A DNA stretch of 64,000 nucleotides from Aalborgiella sp040079635 (lineage in GTDB: Bacteria; Pseudomonadota; Gammaproteobacteria; Burkholderiales; Burkholderiaceae_C). The notes below the pieces were generated by a model. The model saw only the letters and a program-made list of their open reading frames with translations. It made no database searches and was not told the origin of the DNA. Position numbers and translations under genes: made by a program. Shown here in pieces: positions 26,417 through 36,234 of this stretch. The DNA lies in the NCBI GenBank assembly GCA_040079635.1, contig JBEBJY010000001.1:62001-126000 (forward strand), in the 5' to 3' direction. Within the stretch, counting starts at the first letter, position 1. The number at the start of each line of letters is the position of its first letter.

Positions 26417-27533
26417 TAATTTAGCTAATGGACATATTGTGTCTGAAGAAGTGGTTAAGGAAAAATTAGCTCGGGTCATTGCGTTTTACTTGCCTCAATT
26501 CCATCCCACTCCTGAAAATGATTTGTGGTGGGGCAAGGGGTTCACTGAGTGGACCAATGTTGCCAATGCGAAGCCATTGTTTAAAGGGCACGAGCAACCT
26601 ATCATTCCGGCTGATTTAGGATTTTATGATTTAAGATTATCTGAAACTAGAGTAGCTCAGGCTGAAATGGCCGCTGAGTTTGGGGTGGAGGGTTTTTGCT
26701 ATTGGCATTACTGGTTTGCAGGTCGCCGGATGCTTGAGAGGCCTTTTGACGAAGTTCTTTCTTCAGGTTCACCAAATTTTCCTTTCTGTTTGGGTTGGGC
26801 AAATCATTCTTGGAACGGGATATGGAAGGATGAGCCTCATCGACGGCTGATCGATCAGACTTACCCTGGCGAAGCTGACGACAGAGCGCACTTCGACTAT
26901 CTGTTGACCGCCTTCAGCGATCACCGTTATATGACGGTGGACGGTAAACCGATATTTGTCATTTTCAAGCCGACAGATATTCCTGAGGCAAAAAGGCGAT
27001 TTGATCTTTGGCGTGAGTTGGCCGTGAAGGCTGGGCTTAAGGGCTTGCATATTGTTGGCATCAACATGCTGGATTTCGAAGACGCCGCAGCGCTTGGCTT
27101 GGATGCTGTGACAGTATCCACCTTGGCAGTCATCAATATAGCTAATTCAGTGCTTAACGAAGCCACAAGAATCATGTGGGGGGTTAAGCGAAGGCTGTCT
27201 TTGGGCGGGCCACGGATTGTTGAATATAGCGATGTGATTAAGCAACTTGTACCTGATCTCAACCAGTTTGGTTGTGAAGCCTATCCTTGTGTCTATCCTA
27301 ATTGGGACAATACGCCTCGCAAGGGACGTAAAGGATTGGTGGTTGCGAATTCAACTCCCGCACTTTTTGAGGAGCATTTGAACGATGCAGTAGGCGCAGT
27401 GGCTGATCGCGCTGATGAACACAAACTTGTTTTTGTAAAATCGTGGAACGAATGGGCTGAAGGGAATCACCTGGAGCCAGACACGAAATGGGGTTTGCAA
27501 TATTTGCAGGCACTCAAACGAGTTGTCGGATGA
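26409..27533 (+). CDS. WbsX-like (GH99-like domain) protein
   Basis: 374 residues. The core begins at IAFYLPQFHPTPEND and continues with WWGKGFTEWTNV and the FCYWHYWFAGRRMLE segment, the hallmarks of the WbsX/GH99-like family found in many O-antigen loci. C-terminal FVKSWNEWAEGNHLEPD is equally conserved. The family is related to glycoside hydrolases but sits in biosynthetic clusters, where it is thought to act in chain synthesis or editing. The TTG at 26409 overlaps the previous stop; a GTG at 26439 is an alternative start. Confidence 0.85.
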   Translation: MLSNLANGHIVSEEVVKEKLARVIAFYLPQFHPTPENDLWWGKGFTEWTNVANAKPLFKGHEQPIIPADLGFYDLRLSETRVAQAEMAAEFGVEGFCYWHYWFAGRRMLERPFDEVLSSGSPNFPFCLGWANHSWNGIWKDEPHRRLIDQTYPGEADDRAHFDYLLTAFSDHRYMTVDGKPIFVIFKPTDIPEAKRRFDLWRELAVKAGLKGLHIVGINMLDFEDAAALGLDAVTVSTLAVINIANSVLNEATRIMWGVKRRLSLGGPRIVEYSDVIKQLVPDLNQFGCEAYPCVYPNWDNTPRKGRKGLVVANSTPALFEEHLNDAVGAVADRADEHKLVFVKSWNEWAEGNHLEPDTKWGLQYLQALKRVVG

Positions 27534-28480
27534 GCGATGCGTATACCGCCTCAAATGTGGCAACTGTCGTTGTTATTGGTGCATCGGGTTTTATAGGGGA
27601 GCACCTGCTAAACGTTTTTGCCGAGCGGAAAGACATTAAAGTGCATGTGTTGGTGCATCGCAACAGAGCCAAGAAGCATGACAATATTAGTTTCTTTGAA
27701 GGTGATCTTTTAAAGTCAGGCTCATTGGATGCGCTGCTCAGCGAAAACTGTACTGTGATCAATCTGGCGTATCTCGCGCAGCATAATCTGGAGGCAATGA
27801 CTAACCTCGCGAACGCCTGCGTGAAGAATCAGGTTCGGCGCTTGATCCATTGCGGTACGGCTATGGTGGATGGTAGAGCCAGAGGCGATAAAATTTTTGA
27901 AAATACGCTCTGTGTTCCAATTTCGGCGTATGAAAAAACCAAATTACAGCTCGAAGCTATTTTGCTTGAAACTGCGCTCGGAAAATTTGAGGTCTCGATA
28001 CTCCGCCCGACAGCAGTGTTCGGACCGGGGGGTAAAAACCTGCTTAAACTGGCAAATGAGCTCATGGTGGCAAATCGGTGGATCAACTACGTCAAGTCTT
28101 GCCTGTTCAATCGCAGGAGCATGAACCTTGTATCGGTTGAAAATGTGGTTGCTGCGTTGGAATTTCTGCTTGATGCTAAAAAAGTGGACAGAGAAGTTTT
28201 CATCATTTCAGATGATGATTCCCCAGTAAACAACTATTATGATGTAGAAAACAGGTTACTCGCACATTTTGGTAAAGCTTATCCTGTTTCACAAGTATTC
28301 ATCCCGAAATTCCTCCTAAGCGCACTGCTTCGGTTGGCGGGAAAATCAAACACCAACCCATTAAAAAAATACAGCGATCAAAAGCTTGTTGCATTGGGTT
28401 TTAAAAAACCACAAGATCTTGAAGCGGCAATAAATGCATTTGCTGCTTGGTATAGGATTTCTGCAGCTCTCAAGGCGTAG
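27530..28480 (+). CDS. NAD-dependent epimerase/dehydratase (SDR)
   Basis: Start chosen at ATG 27530, which overlaps the previous TGA as ATGA, giving 316 residues. The Rossmann motif is GASGFIGEHLL (~17-27). The catalytic YEKTK (YxxxK) follows a shortened Ser/Thr strand, and the specificity loop is LRPTAVFGPGG. It is an extended SDR that would epimerise, reduce or dehydrate a nucleotide sugar; which one is not evident. It probably acts with the methyltransferase and WbsX genes upstream. Confidence 0.85.
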   Translation: MSDAYTASNVATVVVIGASGFIGEHLLNVFAERKDIKVHVLVHRNRAKKHDNISFFEGDLLKSGSLDALLSENCTVINLAYLAQHNLEAMTNLANACVKNQVRRLIHCGTAMVDGRARGDKIFENTLCVPISAYEKTKLQLEAILLETALGKFEVSILRPTAVFGPGGKNLLKLANELMVANRWINYVKSCLFNRRSMNLVSVENVVAALEFLLDAKKVDREVFIISDDDSPVNNYYDVENRLLAHFGKAYPVSQVFIPKFLLSALLRLAGKSNTNPLKKYSDQKLVALGFKKPQDLEAAINAFAAWYRISAALKA

Positions 28481-28483
28481 GAC

Positions 28484-30058
28484 ATGCTATTTAATTCTTA
28501 CGAATTCCTATTCTTATTTCTGCCGGTCGTGTTTGCCGGGTTTTTCTGGCTTGCACGTTTCGGTCATAGTGTCAGCGCATTGTGGCTATCATTCGCCTCG
28601 CTATTCTTCTACGGATGGTGGTCACCCAAATATGTTGGGTTGCTCCTCGCATCCATAGTCATAAATTACGGCCTGGCTTATGTGATCGGACACAAACACA
28701 GCCGCGCCCACGCAAAAATATTTCTTATATTTGCGATCGTGGCTAATCTGGTATTGTTGGGTTTCTACAAATATTTTAATTTTTTTATCAGCACAACAAA
28801 TTGGGTATCTGGCGGAACATTCTCTTTCGTTGATGTTATTTTGCCGTTGGGCATTTCCTTTTTCACGTTTACTCAAATCACTTTTTTAGTGGATGTATAT
28901 CGCGGCGTGGCTCGCGAATACAACTTCATCCACTACCTGCTGTTTGTTACGTACTTCCCGCATCTGATTGCGGGCCCAGTTCTTCATCATGGGCAGATGA
29001 TGCCCCAATTCGCCAAGAGAGAGACATATCAATTCCAACTTGATAATGTGGCACTTGGGCTGAGTATTTTTACCATAGGCTTGGCAAAGAAAGTGATGCT
29101 GGCGGACAACTTCGGTGATTACGCCGAGCCAGTGTTTGCTGCTGCGGGTTTGGGCGTTCAGCCTGACTTTATTGAGGCATGGACTGGCGCATTAGCCTAT
29201 ACGTTGCAACTGTATTTCGATTTTTCAGGTTACTCCGACATGGCGATTGGTATCTCCATGCTGTTCGGCGTGAAGTTGCCCATCAATTTTAATTCTCCCT
29301 ACAAGTCAGTAAACATCATCGAATTCTGGCGTCGTTGGCACATGACGCTCTCACAGTTTCTACGTGACTATCTCTACATCCCTCTGGGTGGAAACAGGAA
29401 CGGGAAGATCATGCGGCACATGAATCTTATGACCACGATGCTGCTCGGCGGTTTGTGGCACGGGGCTAATTGGACGTTCGTGATTTGGGGTGGCCTTCAT
29501 GGGCTTTACTTGGTCGTCAATCATGTATGGCGATCGCTTGTTGCTTGCCGTGTGCCAACGCAAGGCATTCCCGCGCGTATTTATAACCTGGCAGCGACGT
29601 TGCTCACATTTTTGTGCGTGGTAGTCGCCTGGATATTTTTCCGCGCCGAGTCTTTTTCATCTGCAATTTTGGTGTTGAAAGGGTGCTTCGGTTATGGGGG
29701 TATTTCCTTGCCCTCGAAATTAGGCGCGCTCGCCGATAGTTTTGGTAATCTAGCGAGTTTGCTGCCGGCAGGGGTTTCCTATGGTGGTGTATTTCTTAAT
29801 ATCCCTGGTCTTGGTTCGTTGGGTGGACTCGCGCCATTTGCTAGATTGTTGGTGCTGGGCTTGCTGATTGTTTGGATTGCGCCTAATTGCCAGCAGTTTT
29901 TTAACTTTGTTGTGCAGAAGGGCGGAGGAGTAAGGCTGTTCAATCGGACGATCACATGGAAGCCAAAACCTGTTGTTGGATTCCTTTTTGGCTGCGCGTT
30001 CTGTCTTGCCTTAAGCAAGATGGATAAGGTGAGCACCTTTCTCTACTATCAATTCTGA
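28484..30058 (+). CDS. MBOAT-family O-acyltransferase (AlgI/DltB-like)
   Basis: 524 residues with about eleven membrane segments. The MBOAT signature runs NIIEFWRRWHMTLSQFLRDY, and the conserved histidines are in LWHGANW (~324) and GGLHGLY (~338). AlgI-like MBOATs pass acetyl groups from cytoplasmic acetyl-CoA across the inner membrane to a periplasmic partner. Its stop overlaps the next gene's start by one base (TGATG), and that gene encodes such a partner. The pair is predicted to O-acetylate the surface polymer. Confidence 0.95.
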   Translation: MLFNSYEFLFLFLPVVFAGFFWLARFGHSVSALWLSFASLFFYGWWSPKYVGLLLASIVINYGLAYVIGHKHSRAHAKIFLIFAIVANLVLLGFYKYFNFFISTTNWVSGGTFSFVDVILPLGISFFTFTQITFLVDVYRGVAREYNFIHYLLFVTYFPHLIAGPVLHHGQMMPQFAKRETYQFQLDNVALGLSIFTIGLAKKVMLADNFGDYAEPVFAAAGLGVQPDFIEAWTGALAYTLQLYFDFSGYSDMAIGISMLFGVKLPINFNSPYKSVNIIEFWRRWHMTLSQFLRDYLYIPLGGNRNGKIMRHMNLMTTMLLGGLWHGANWTFVIWGGLHGLYLVVNHVWRSLVACRVPTQGIPARIYNLAATLLTFLCVVVAWIFFRAESFSSAILVLKGCFGYGGISLPSKLGALADSFGNLASLLPAGVSYGGVFLNIPGLGSLGGLAPFARLLVLGLLIVWIAPNCQQFFNFVVQKGGGVRLFNRTITWKPKPVVGFLFGCAFCLALSKMDKVSTFLYYQF

Positions 30059-31071
30059 TGAAATCTGATCGCATCTCACTTGCTTACCTAAGGGGGTTTG
30101 TTTTCCCAGTGCTCACTTTTTTTGTGATTGCTGTTCCACTATCCATGTTTTTCGAGCCCCTTTCGGGTGACCTAACACGTATCGGGCACTGGTCTGAACG
30201 GGATTTTGGGTGGAATCAACCACAGCCAGCAGTTGTCGTTCATGCGAATGGAGCATCGATATCCAATCCTCAGGTAGTCGTGCTGGGGGACTCATTTTCA
30301 CACCCGAATATATGGCAATCCTATCTTGCTGAATCTCGTCATCTTGAAATCCTTTCTTTTCAGTATCAGGATGTCGGGTGCGTGGATAACTGGCTGCATT
30401 GGGTAGCTGAGAAGCACTATCAAAACATGCGCACGGTTGTTATTCAGACCGTGGAACGAGGTTTCGTCCCATTATTTAGAAACCTGAACAAGTGCGCCAG
30501 TCGAGTTCCGACGTCATTTGTAAACGTCGAAAAGAATTTAATTCCAACACGCCCTCATTTCGGTTTAACGCTGGATGCTGGCTACCTGTTTCCAACCGCG
30601 ACTAATAATCTTCGTATGGCATGGGCTGATAGTCGTATCACCTCTGCAGAGGTCATTAACGTCCCTCTTTCTACGGAGAGGCTCTTTTCAAATCGCAAGT
30701 CGAATCGTCTTTTGTATTATGCAGAGGACGATCTCAAAATCAGTTGGTCGGAAAAGGATATGGCCACCTCTGTGGCAAACTTAAAACATATTCAGGTTGA
30801 ATTGGCAAAGAAAAGCTTGCGTCTGGTTGTAGTCGTAGTCCCAGATAAATCCTCTGCCTATCGTCGTTACTTGGCTAACGACGCAAGCAGTGTCGGATAC
30901 CCTGATATCTTTGACCAATTAAAGACCGCTGGTGTGAACAATGTGAACTTGTTGGGCTTTTTCCAACAAGCTGTAGGGGAGACTGTCGATCTATATTTGC
31001 CAAATGACACGCATCTCAGCACACAAGGATATAAGTTGATGGCTTCGAAAGTCGCAGATGAAGCTTTTTAA
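30058..31071 (+). CDS. SGNH-type acetyltransferase partner (AlgJ/AlgX-like)
   Basis: 337 residues with one N-terminal membrane anchor (~10-30) and a periplasmic SGNH domain. The nucleophile block is VVLGDSFSH (~75-83), and the Asp/His pair is in PNDTHLSTQGY (~313-323). It is the expected periplasmic partner of the MBOAT protein and would place acetyl groups on polymer hydroxyls. Translationally coupled on the 5' side and overlapping the next gene by 14 bases. Confidence 0.85.
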   Translation: MKSDRISLAYLRGFVFPVLTFFVIAVPLSMFFEPLSGDLTRIGHWSERDFGWNQPQPAVVVHANGASISNPQVVVLGDSFSHPNIWQSYLAESRHLEILSFQYQDVGCVDNWLHWVAEKHYQNMRTVVIQTVERGFVPLFRNLNKCASRVPTSFVNVEKNLIPTRPHFGLTLDAGYLFPTATNNLRMAWADSRITSAEVINVPLSTERLFSNRKSNRLLYYAEDDLKISWSEKDMATSVANLKHIQVELAKKSLRLVVVVVPDKSSAYRRYLANDASSVGYPDIFDQLKTAGVNNVNLLGFFQQAVGETVDLYLPNDTHLSTQGYKLMASKVADEAF

Positions 31072-32407
31072 TTTCCAGAAAATCCTGCTCTATCCAGGAG
31101 CCTTTCTTTGGGCAATCATAGGTTTTTCCTTTTTTGCTATTGCCTGTTATCCAGGGTTCATGTCTGTAGATTCACTTGAACAATATAAGCAAGCGCACAC
31201 GCTAAAATTCGCAGATGGTCATCCGCCAGTAATGGCTTGGCTTTGGTCAAAACTGAACTTCATATTGGATGGGCCGCAAAGTTTGCTGTTTCTGCACTTG
31301 GGTCTACTTTGGTCGGGGCTTTACATTTGGTGCATAAATACAGGCAAAAGCCGTGCAGCAGGCTGGTTTATTCTGTTGGGGGTGGCTCCGTGGGTCGCAA
31401 ACTTTGAAGGTGTATTGTGGAAAGATATGGGTATGGCCTTCAGCCTGTTGCTTGGCCTCGGTTTGCTGATCGGGGAAAAGCCAACGAAGTTTCAAGTATT
31501 TGTTGCCATCGGTTTGTTGCTGTACGCCTTTATGGTGCGTAGCAACGCACCTGCAGCATTGCTTCCCATCATTTGGTATGCATCTGGAAGATTGTTTCCG
31601 TCACTCTCAGGGCGAGTCAGGGTGGCAATCACAGCGATATCTCTGGCATCGATGTTCGCATTCATGAATTTTTTCAACTATTACTTGTTGGATGCAGAAA
31701 AGAATCATATGGCCAGCTACATGATGGTCGATGATCTCGTCCATCTTTCCTTGGTTGTAGACAAAAGTCTCCTGCCCAGGGTCGATTTCAATACGGTAAA
31801 AGAGTGTAGTCAAGAGATGATTGGTGGTACAAAACTGGTAGGTAGATTGTTTTGTTTGATTACCAAGCCATCGTATCAAGGTGTTGCCCCGATTCCTTAT
31901 GAGGAAGTCAAAGAGGCATGGGTATCTGCGGTTTCAAGCAATCCATTTGCGTATGTAAAATTTCGTTTAGATGCTTATCTGTATTTACTTCGTGACCCAT
32001 CGGAGAGACCATATATTTATTGGTTTTCAGGAATATCACCCAATGAAATGGGCTTGACCCAAAAAGATAATATTGCGACAGCTTTACTTAGAAGTTATGT
32101 CAATGGTATGACTCATTTGGCTCCATTTTTATTCAAGCCATATTGGTGGCTTACCATGGCCTTGTTGTTTCTATGTGCAACATTGCTCATGCGTGGAGAT
32201 AAAAATTCGCTGACATTGATTCGAGTTCTTCTGGTTTCTGCGCTGCTTTACATGCTTAGTTATATTCCATTAACACCAATGGCGGATTTCCGGTATGTCT
32301 ACTGGAGCACGCTGGCAATCAGTCTGGCGGCGATCAAATTTGCCACATCTGATTTAAGTTTTAGACTTAACCTGCATGATGTGCGAACCAAGCTTCGTCT
32401 TAACTAG
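31058..32407 (+). CDS. Polytopic GT-C-like membrane protein
   Basis: 449 residues with about ten hydrophobic segments. A periplasmic loop after the first helix reads SVDSLEQYKQAHTL and then HPPVMAWLWSKLN. That is the pattern of GT-C-fold glycosyltransferases that use polyprenyl-phosphate sugars (acidic pair in the first loop). A larger soluble loop lies at ~225-300. No further family assignment is possible. Together with the GtrB-like gene that follows it could form a periplasmic glycosylation step. Confidence 0.7.
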   Translation: MKLFNFQKILLYPGAFLWAIIGFSFFAIACYPGFMSVDSLEQYKQAHTLKFADGHPPVMAWLWSKLNFILDGPQSLLFLHLGLLWSGLYIWCINTGKSRAAGWFILLGVAPWVANFEGVLWKDMGMAFSLLLGLGLLIGEKPTKFQVFVAIGLLLYAFMVRSNAPAALLPIIWYASGRLFPSLSGRVRVAITAISLASMFAFMNFFNYYLLDAEKNHMASYMMVDDLVHLSLVVDKSLLPRVDFNTVKECSQEMIGGTKLVGRLFCLITKPSYQGVAPIPYEEVKEAWVSAVSSNPFAYVKFRLDAYLYLLRDPSERPYIYWFSGISPNEMGLTQKDNIATALLRSYVNGMTHLAPFLFKPYWWLTMALLFLCATLLMRGDKNSLTLIRVLLVSALLYMLSYIPLTPMADFRYVYWSTLAISLAAIKFATSDLSFRLNLHDVRTKLRLN

Positions 32408-32421
32408 GTGTATGACATTTT

Positions 32422-33441
32422 ATGAGCTACCCCATTTTCTTGTCCGTCGTGCTGGTTCTGCGTAATCAGGCATCCTCTCTGGAATCAGCACTGACTGAGA
32501 TTTCATCACCTTTATCCGAACTGGTTAGTGACTATGAGTTGATCGTTGTTGATAATGCATCTGAAGACGATAGCCTTTCGGTGTTGAAAAAGCTGACTAA
32601 GGAAGGTGGACTCCCCAATCTGCAGGTGTATGCGTTGACCAAAGAAGTTGATTCAGATACTGCCTCTTGGGTGGGGCTGGAAAATTCATTGGGCGATTTC
32701 GTTGCTGTAATTGATCCAGCAGCGGACAGTATCAATTTCCTACCCAGCTTATTGGAACAAGCATTAGATGGTGCAGACGTTGTCTTTGCCTCCAATCAAC
32801 AAAAACCTCGGCTAAGTTTGGCTTATCGTGCCTGCTTCTCAATTTTTAACAGTATTTATCAGAAATTCAACGGGATTCATCTCGCTGACGAAGCGCCGTC
32901 ATATCGTGTGTTGAGTAAGCGTGTGGTGAACTTTATTCTTCAGCATCCCATGCCATCGCTGACCTATCGTCATCTGCCTGCTACTGGTGGTTTTACCAAG
33001 GTCAATCTAAGCTACAGCGCTAAGACTCGCCCCTCGCAACCCAAACGTCTTGGTGAAAGCATTGATCGTGGCATGCGTTTGTTGGTGTCGACTACCCGTG
33101 GGCCTATGCGTTTAGTAACCGCACTTTCCTTATTTGGCGCTGGTGCGAATTTACTTTATTCGTTTTACGTTATTGCGGTTGCCTTGCTAAAAGAAAATGT
33201 CTCACCAGGGTGGGTAACGCTATCTTTACAGCAGTCTGGAATGTTTTTTTTGATTTCACTCGTCTTATGGATGTTGGGCGAATACATTTTGCACATGGCC
33301 AGCCTCTCTAATGAGGGGCCGATGTACCACGTGGCACAGGAGTTCACAAGCGCAGTAATGAGTCGCCGTGAGAAGTTGAATATCGAAGAAGTAATACCGC
33401 AGTCGCGAAAGACCAGCACTCACTCTGAACGAGTCGCCTGA
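32422..33441 (+). CDS. GtrB-like GT2 glycosyltransferase with two C-terminal membrane helices
   Basis: 339 residues. The GT-A domain starts FLSVVLVLRNQASSLE, with IVVDNASEDDS (~41-51). The place of the usual DADLQ metal motif is taken by DPAADSI (~93-99). Two hydrophobic helices near 235-255 and 270-292 anchor it, as in polyprenyl-phosphate glycosyltransferases (GtrB/DPMS). Such enzymes load undecaprenyl phosphate with one sugar that is later flipped and transferred. The altered DxD makes activity less certain. Ends one base into the next ATG. Confidence 0.75.
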   Translation: MSYPIFLSVVLVLRNQASSLESALTEISSPLSELVSDYELIVVDNASEDDSLSVLKKLTKEGGLPNLQVYALTKEVDSDTASWVGLENSLGDFVAVIDPAADSINFLPSLLEQALDGADVVFASNQQKPRLSLAYRACFSIFNSIYQKFNGIHLADEAPSYRVLSKRVVNFILQHPMPSLTYRHLPATGGFTKVNLSYSAKTRPSQPKRLGESIDRGMRLLVSTTRGPMRLVTALSLFGAGANLLYSFYVIAVALLKENVSPGWVTLSLQQSGMFFLISLVLWMLGEYILHMASLSNEGPMYHVAQEFTSAVMSRREKLNIEEVIPQSRKTSTHSERVA

Positions 33442-34574
33442 TGACAAAGGCAGACTCGACAGTCGACGCAGTCATTATTGGCGGAGGCTTCTACGGCGCG
33501 GCGATTGCGATTTATCTGGCAAAGCAACGTGGTCTAAAGCGCATCGTGCTGGTGGAGCGTGAATCAGCACTACTTATCCGCGCTTCCTATAACAATCAGG
33601 CGCGCGCCCACAACGGTTACCATTACCCGCGTAGCTTCACCACGGCGTATCGCAGCCGGGTTAACTTGCCGCGCTTTGTGCATGATTGGCCGGAGGCGGT
33701 GAAGCAGGATTTCACCAAGCTGTATGCTATTGCTCGCCGCAACTCCAAGGTGACGGCAAAACAATTCGTGCGCTTCTGCAAAGAGATCGGGGCAAAGATC
33801 GAGCCGGCTGATCAATCGCTGCGCCAGCTATTTGAGCCACGTTTGATTGAAGAGGTGTTCTTGGTCGAGGAGTACGCTTTTGACTCGAGCCAACTGGCGA
33901 GTTGGGCTGAAAGTGAATTAAGAGAATGTGGCGTAGAGGTACGCTTCGAGACTCGCGTTACAGCAATTTCACAAGGGGACAATGCGCTGGTGAAGGTTGT
34001 CATGTGGGATAAATACGGTAGCGAAACTGAAGTTATCAGCCGGTATGTATTCAATTGCACTTATAGCGGACTCAATCAGTTTGTCGGTGACTTCCCTGGT
34101 ACGCGCACCAACCTCAAACAGGAAATCACCGAGATGGCATTGATGCAGGTACCGCCCGCACTCGGAAATTTGGGTATTACCGTGATGGATGGCCCGTTCT
34201 TTTCGATGATGCCATTCCCTGCTCGAGAACTGCATACACTCTCTCATGTCCGATATACCCCGCACCTGCACTGGAACGACGAGCAGGGAGTCGACCCTTA
34301 CCAAAAACTCGAGAAATACGAACGCGAAACTCGTGTAGACCGCATGGTCAGGGATGTGGGGCGGTATATGCCTGCAATAGCAGATGCCAAATACGTTGAA
34401 TCACTATTTGAAGTGAAAACGGTATTGGTCAAAAACGAAGGCGATGACGGCAGGCCCATTCTGTTTGAAAAACACCCGGAATTGCCGGGTTGCTACTCTG
34501 TCTTGGGTGGGAAAATCGACAACATATATGATGTTTTGGAGAAGCTGGATGCTGAATCTTTCCCGCTCAATTAA
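33441..34574 (+). CDS. FAD-dependent oxidoreductase (DAO-like) in a polysaccharide cassette
   Basis: 377 residues. The FAD-binding start is VIIGGGFYGAAIA (~11-23), with an acidic strand end VERES. A motif NNQARAHNGYHYPRS (~53-67) is typical of DAO-like proteins I recall from O-antigen clusters, whose reaction is undefined. It could oxidise an amine, a hydroxyl or an amino-sugar-derived ligand. It opens a tightly spaced run with an SDR, a TIM-barrel isomerase, an SMR-type protein and a GT2, which suggests synthesis and export of one unusual substituent. Start overlaps the stop of the GtrB-like gene. Confidence 0.8.
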   Translation: MTKADSTVDAVIIGGGFYGAAIAIYLAKQRGLKRIVLVERESALLIRASYNNQARAHNGYHYPRSFTTAYRSRVNLPRFVHDWPEAVKQDFTKLYAIARRNSKVTAKQFVRFCKEIGAKIEPADQSLRQLFEPRLIEEVFLVEEYAFDSSQLASWAESELRECGVEVRFETRVTAISQGDNALVKVVMWDKYGSETEVISRYVFNCTYSGLNQFVGDFPGTRTNLKQEITEMALMQVPPALGNLGITVMDGPFFSMMPFPARELHTLSHVRYTPHLHWNDEQGVDPYQKLEKYERETRVDRMVRDVGRYMPAIADAKYVESLFEVKTVLVKNEGDDGRPILFEKHPELPGCYSVLGGKIDNIYDVLEKLDAESFPLN

Positions 34575-34606
34575 AAAAATGATAGATAAAGAATTGTGGA
34601 GAGCAG

Positions 34607-35401
34607 ATGTCTGATGCTTTGATTGGCTACACGGGGTTCGTAGGTTCAACGCTACTTAAACAACACTCGTTCGGGCACCGATTCCGTTCAGTGAATATCG
34701 ATGAGATCGATGGCCATCAGTTTGATATGGTTGTGTGCGCGGCCGTTCCCGCTCAAAAGTGGATCGCTAATCGCGAGCCTGATGCTGATCGTCAAAAGAT
34801 CGAAGGGCTGATTACTCATCTTAAAACAATACAGTGCGAAACTTTTGTGCTGATCAGTACGGTCGATGTTTTCAAAAGCCCTGTCGGCGTCAATGAGGAC
34901 GCGCCTGTTGACGAGACTGATCTGCATTCCTATGGTTTGCATCGTCGCTTGCTTGAAAAATTCGTTGAGGTTCACTTCCCCAATTATTTGATAGTCAGAT
35001 TGCCCGGTCTCGTCGGGCCGGGTCTGCGCAAGAACGTGATCTTTGATTTTTTGAATAACAACAATCTCCACGCTATTGAAAGTCGTGGCGTGTTTCAGTT
35101 TTACCCGATGGTTAATCTCTGGTTTGACATTCAGTCTGCACTCAAGGCCGGCTTGAAGCTTGTTCACCTTACGGCTGGACCCATAAGTGTGGCCGAATTA
35201 TCGGCGGCTGGTTTTGGTAAAAAATTCAATCAGTCTTTAGCTAACTCGCCTGCGATGTATGATTTACAAACCAAGTATGCCAATGTGTTTGGTGGCCATG
35301 GTGTTTATCAATATAGCAAACGGGAAACTATTCAGGCGGTTCGGGCTTATGCACAAGCAGAACCCATATCTATCAAAACGGAAGATGGGCAAGCTTCATG
35401 A
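34607..35401 (+). CDS. Short NAD-binding SDR protein with altered catalytic motif
   Basis: 264 residues. The N-terminus DALIGYTGFVGSTLLKQH carries a GxxGxxG Rossmann motif, and VLISTVDVF is the usual Ser-strand. Where extended SDRs have YxxxK, this protein has YGLHR (Tyr followed by Arg at +4), so the catalytic lysine seems replaced. It may bind a nucleotide sugar with modified chemistry. It is 33 bp after the oxidoreductase and overlaps the next gene by four bases (ATGA). Confidence 0.75.
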   Translation: MSDALIGYTGFVGSTLLKQHSFGHRFRSVNIDEIDGHQFDMVVCAAVPAQKWIANREPDADRQKIEGLITHLKTIQCETFVLISTVDVFKSPVGVNEDAPVDETDLHSYGLHRRLLEKFVEVHFPNYLIVRLPGLVGPGLRKNVIFDFLNNNNLHAIESRGVFQFYPMVNLWFDIQSALKAGLKLVHLTAGPISVAELSAAGFGKKFNQSLANSPAMYDLQTKYANVFGGHGVYQYSKRETIQAVRAYAQAEPISIKTEDGQAS

Positions 35402-36234
35402 GAGTCGCGATTTCAAATATTGCCTGGGATGTCTCTGAAGATGAGCAGGTCGCTACTCTGCTGAACAAATATGCGGTCGATGCGATTGATGTTGCTCCAG
35501 GCAAGTATTTCCCTGATCCAAAAAATGCTAGCCCGGTCGACATTGCGCGAGTGCGGGACTGGTGGCGCAAGCACAGGATTGAGATCACCGGAATGCAAGC
35601 GCTGCTATTCGGTACCACAGGGCTGAATCTATTTGGTGCTCAGGATTCGCAGACTGCCATGCTGGAGCATTTGGAAGCGGTATGTCGAATTGGTGCTGGA
35701 TTGGGCGCAAAGAAGCTGGTGTTTGGCTCGCCCAAGAATCGTGATTGTTCAGCGCTGTCGGATGAAGAGGTTCATGACGTGGCCATCCGTTTCTTCAGGA
35801 AGTTGGGCGATATCGCCAGCCGACATGGCGTGGTGATATGTCTTGAGCCCAACCCACCTTGTTATGGTGCCAACTTTATGATCAACAGTGTGGACACGGC
35901 GCGCATCGTGGTTGCTGTGGCTCATCTTGCCATTCGTATGCAACTGGATACCGGCGCTCTGACTATCAACGGTGAAGAACCTGCAACGGTATTGCAAAAC
36001 AGTGCGACGCTGATAGGGTATATCCATGCCAGTGAGCCAGATCTTGTTCCATTGGGTGATGGAGGAACAGACCACGCCAGAGTGGCTGCGTGTTTGCGGC
36101 AGCGATTGCCAGAGCATATCGTTACCATCGAGATGCTGGCAACCAGGAATGAGCTGCATCTTGTATCGATAGAGCGTGCGCTAGGTGTGGCGGTTTTGCA
36201 CTATCGTAATGATGGCTGCGGAGGCAGTGTATGA
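35398..36234 (+). CDS. Sugar phosphate isomerase/epimerase-like TIM-barrel protein
   Basis: 278 residues of the xylose-isomerase-like (AP endonuclease 2) fold. Probable metal ligands lie in ICLEPNPP (~145-152), MQLDTGALT (~181-189), IHASEPD (~204-210) and VTIEML (~242-247). Members interconvert keto/aldo sugars or epimerise them with a divalent metal. In an O-antigen locus it is unusual and suggests synthesis of a non-standard sugar or polyol. Four-base overlap with both neighbours. Confidence 0.8.
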   Translation: MRVAISNIAWDVSEDEQVATLLNKYAVDAIDVAPGKYFPDPKNASPVDIARVRDWWRKHRIEITGMQALLFGTTGLNLFGAQDSQTAMLEHLEAVCRIGAGLGAKKLVFGSPKNRDCSALSDEEVHDVAIRFFRKLGDIASRHGVVICLEPNPPCYGANFMINSVDTARIVVAVAHLAIRMQLDTGALTINGEEPATVLQNSATLIGYIHASEPDLVPLGDGGTDHARVAACLRQRLPEHIVTIEMLATRNELHLVSIERALGVAVLHYRNDGCGGSV

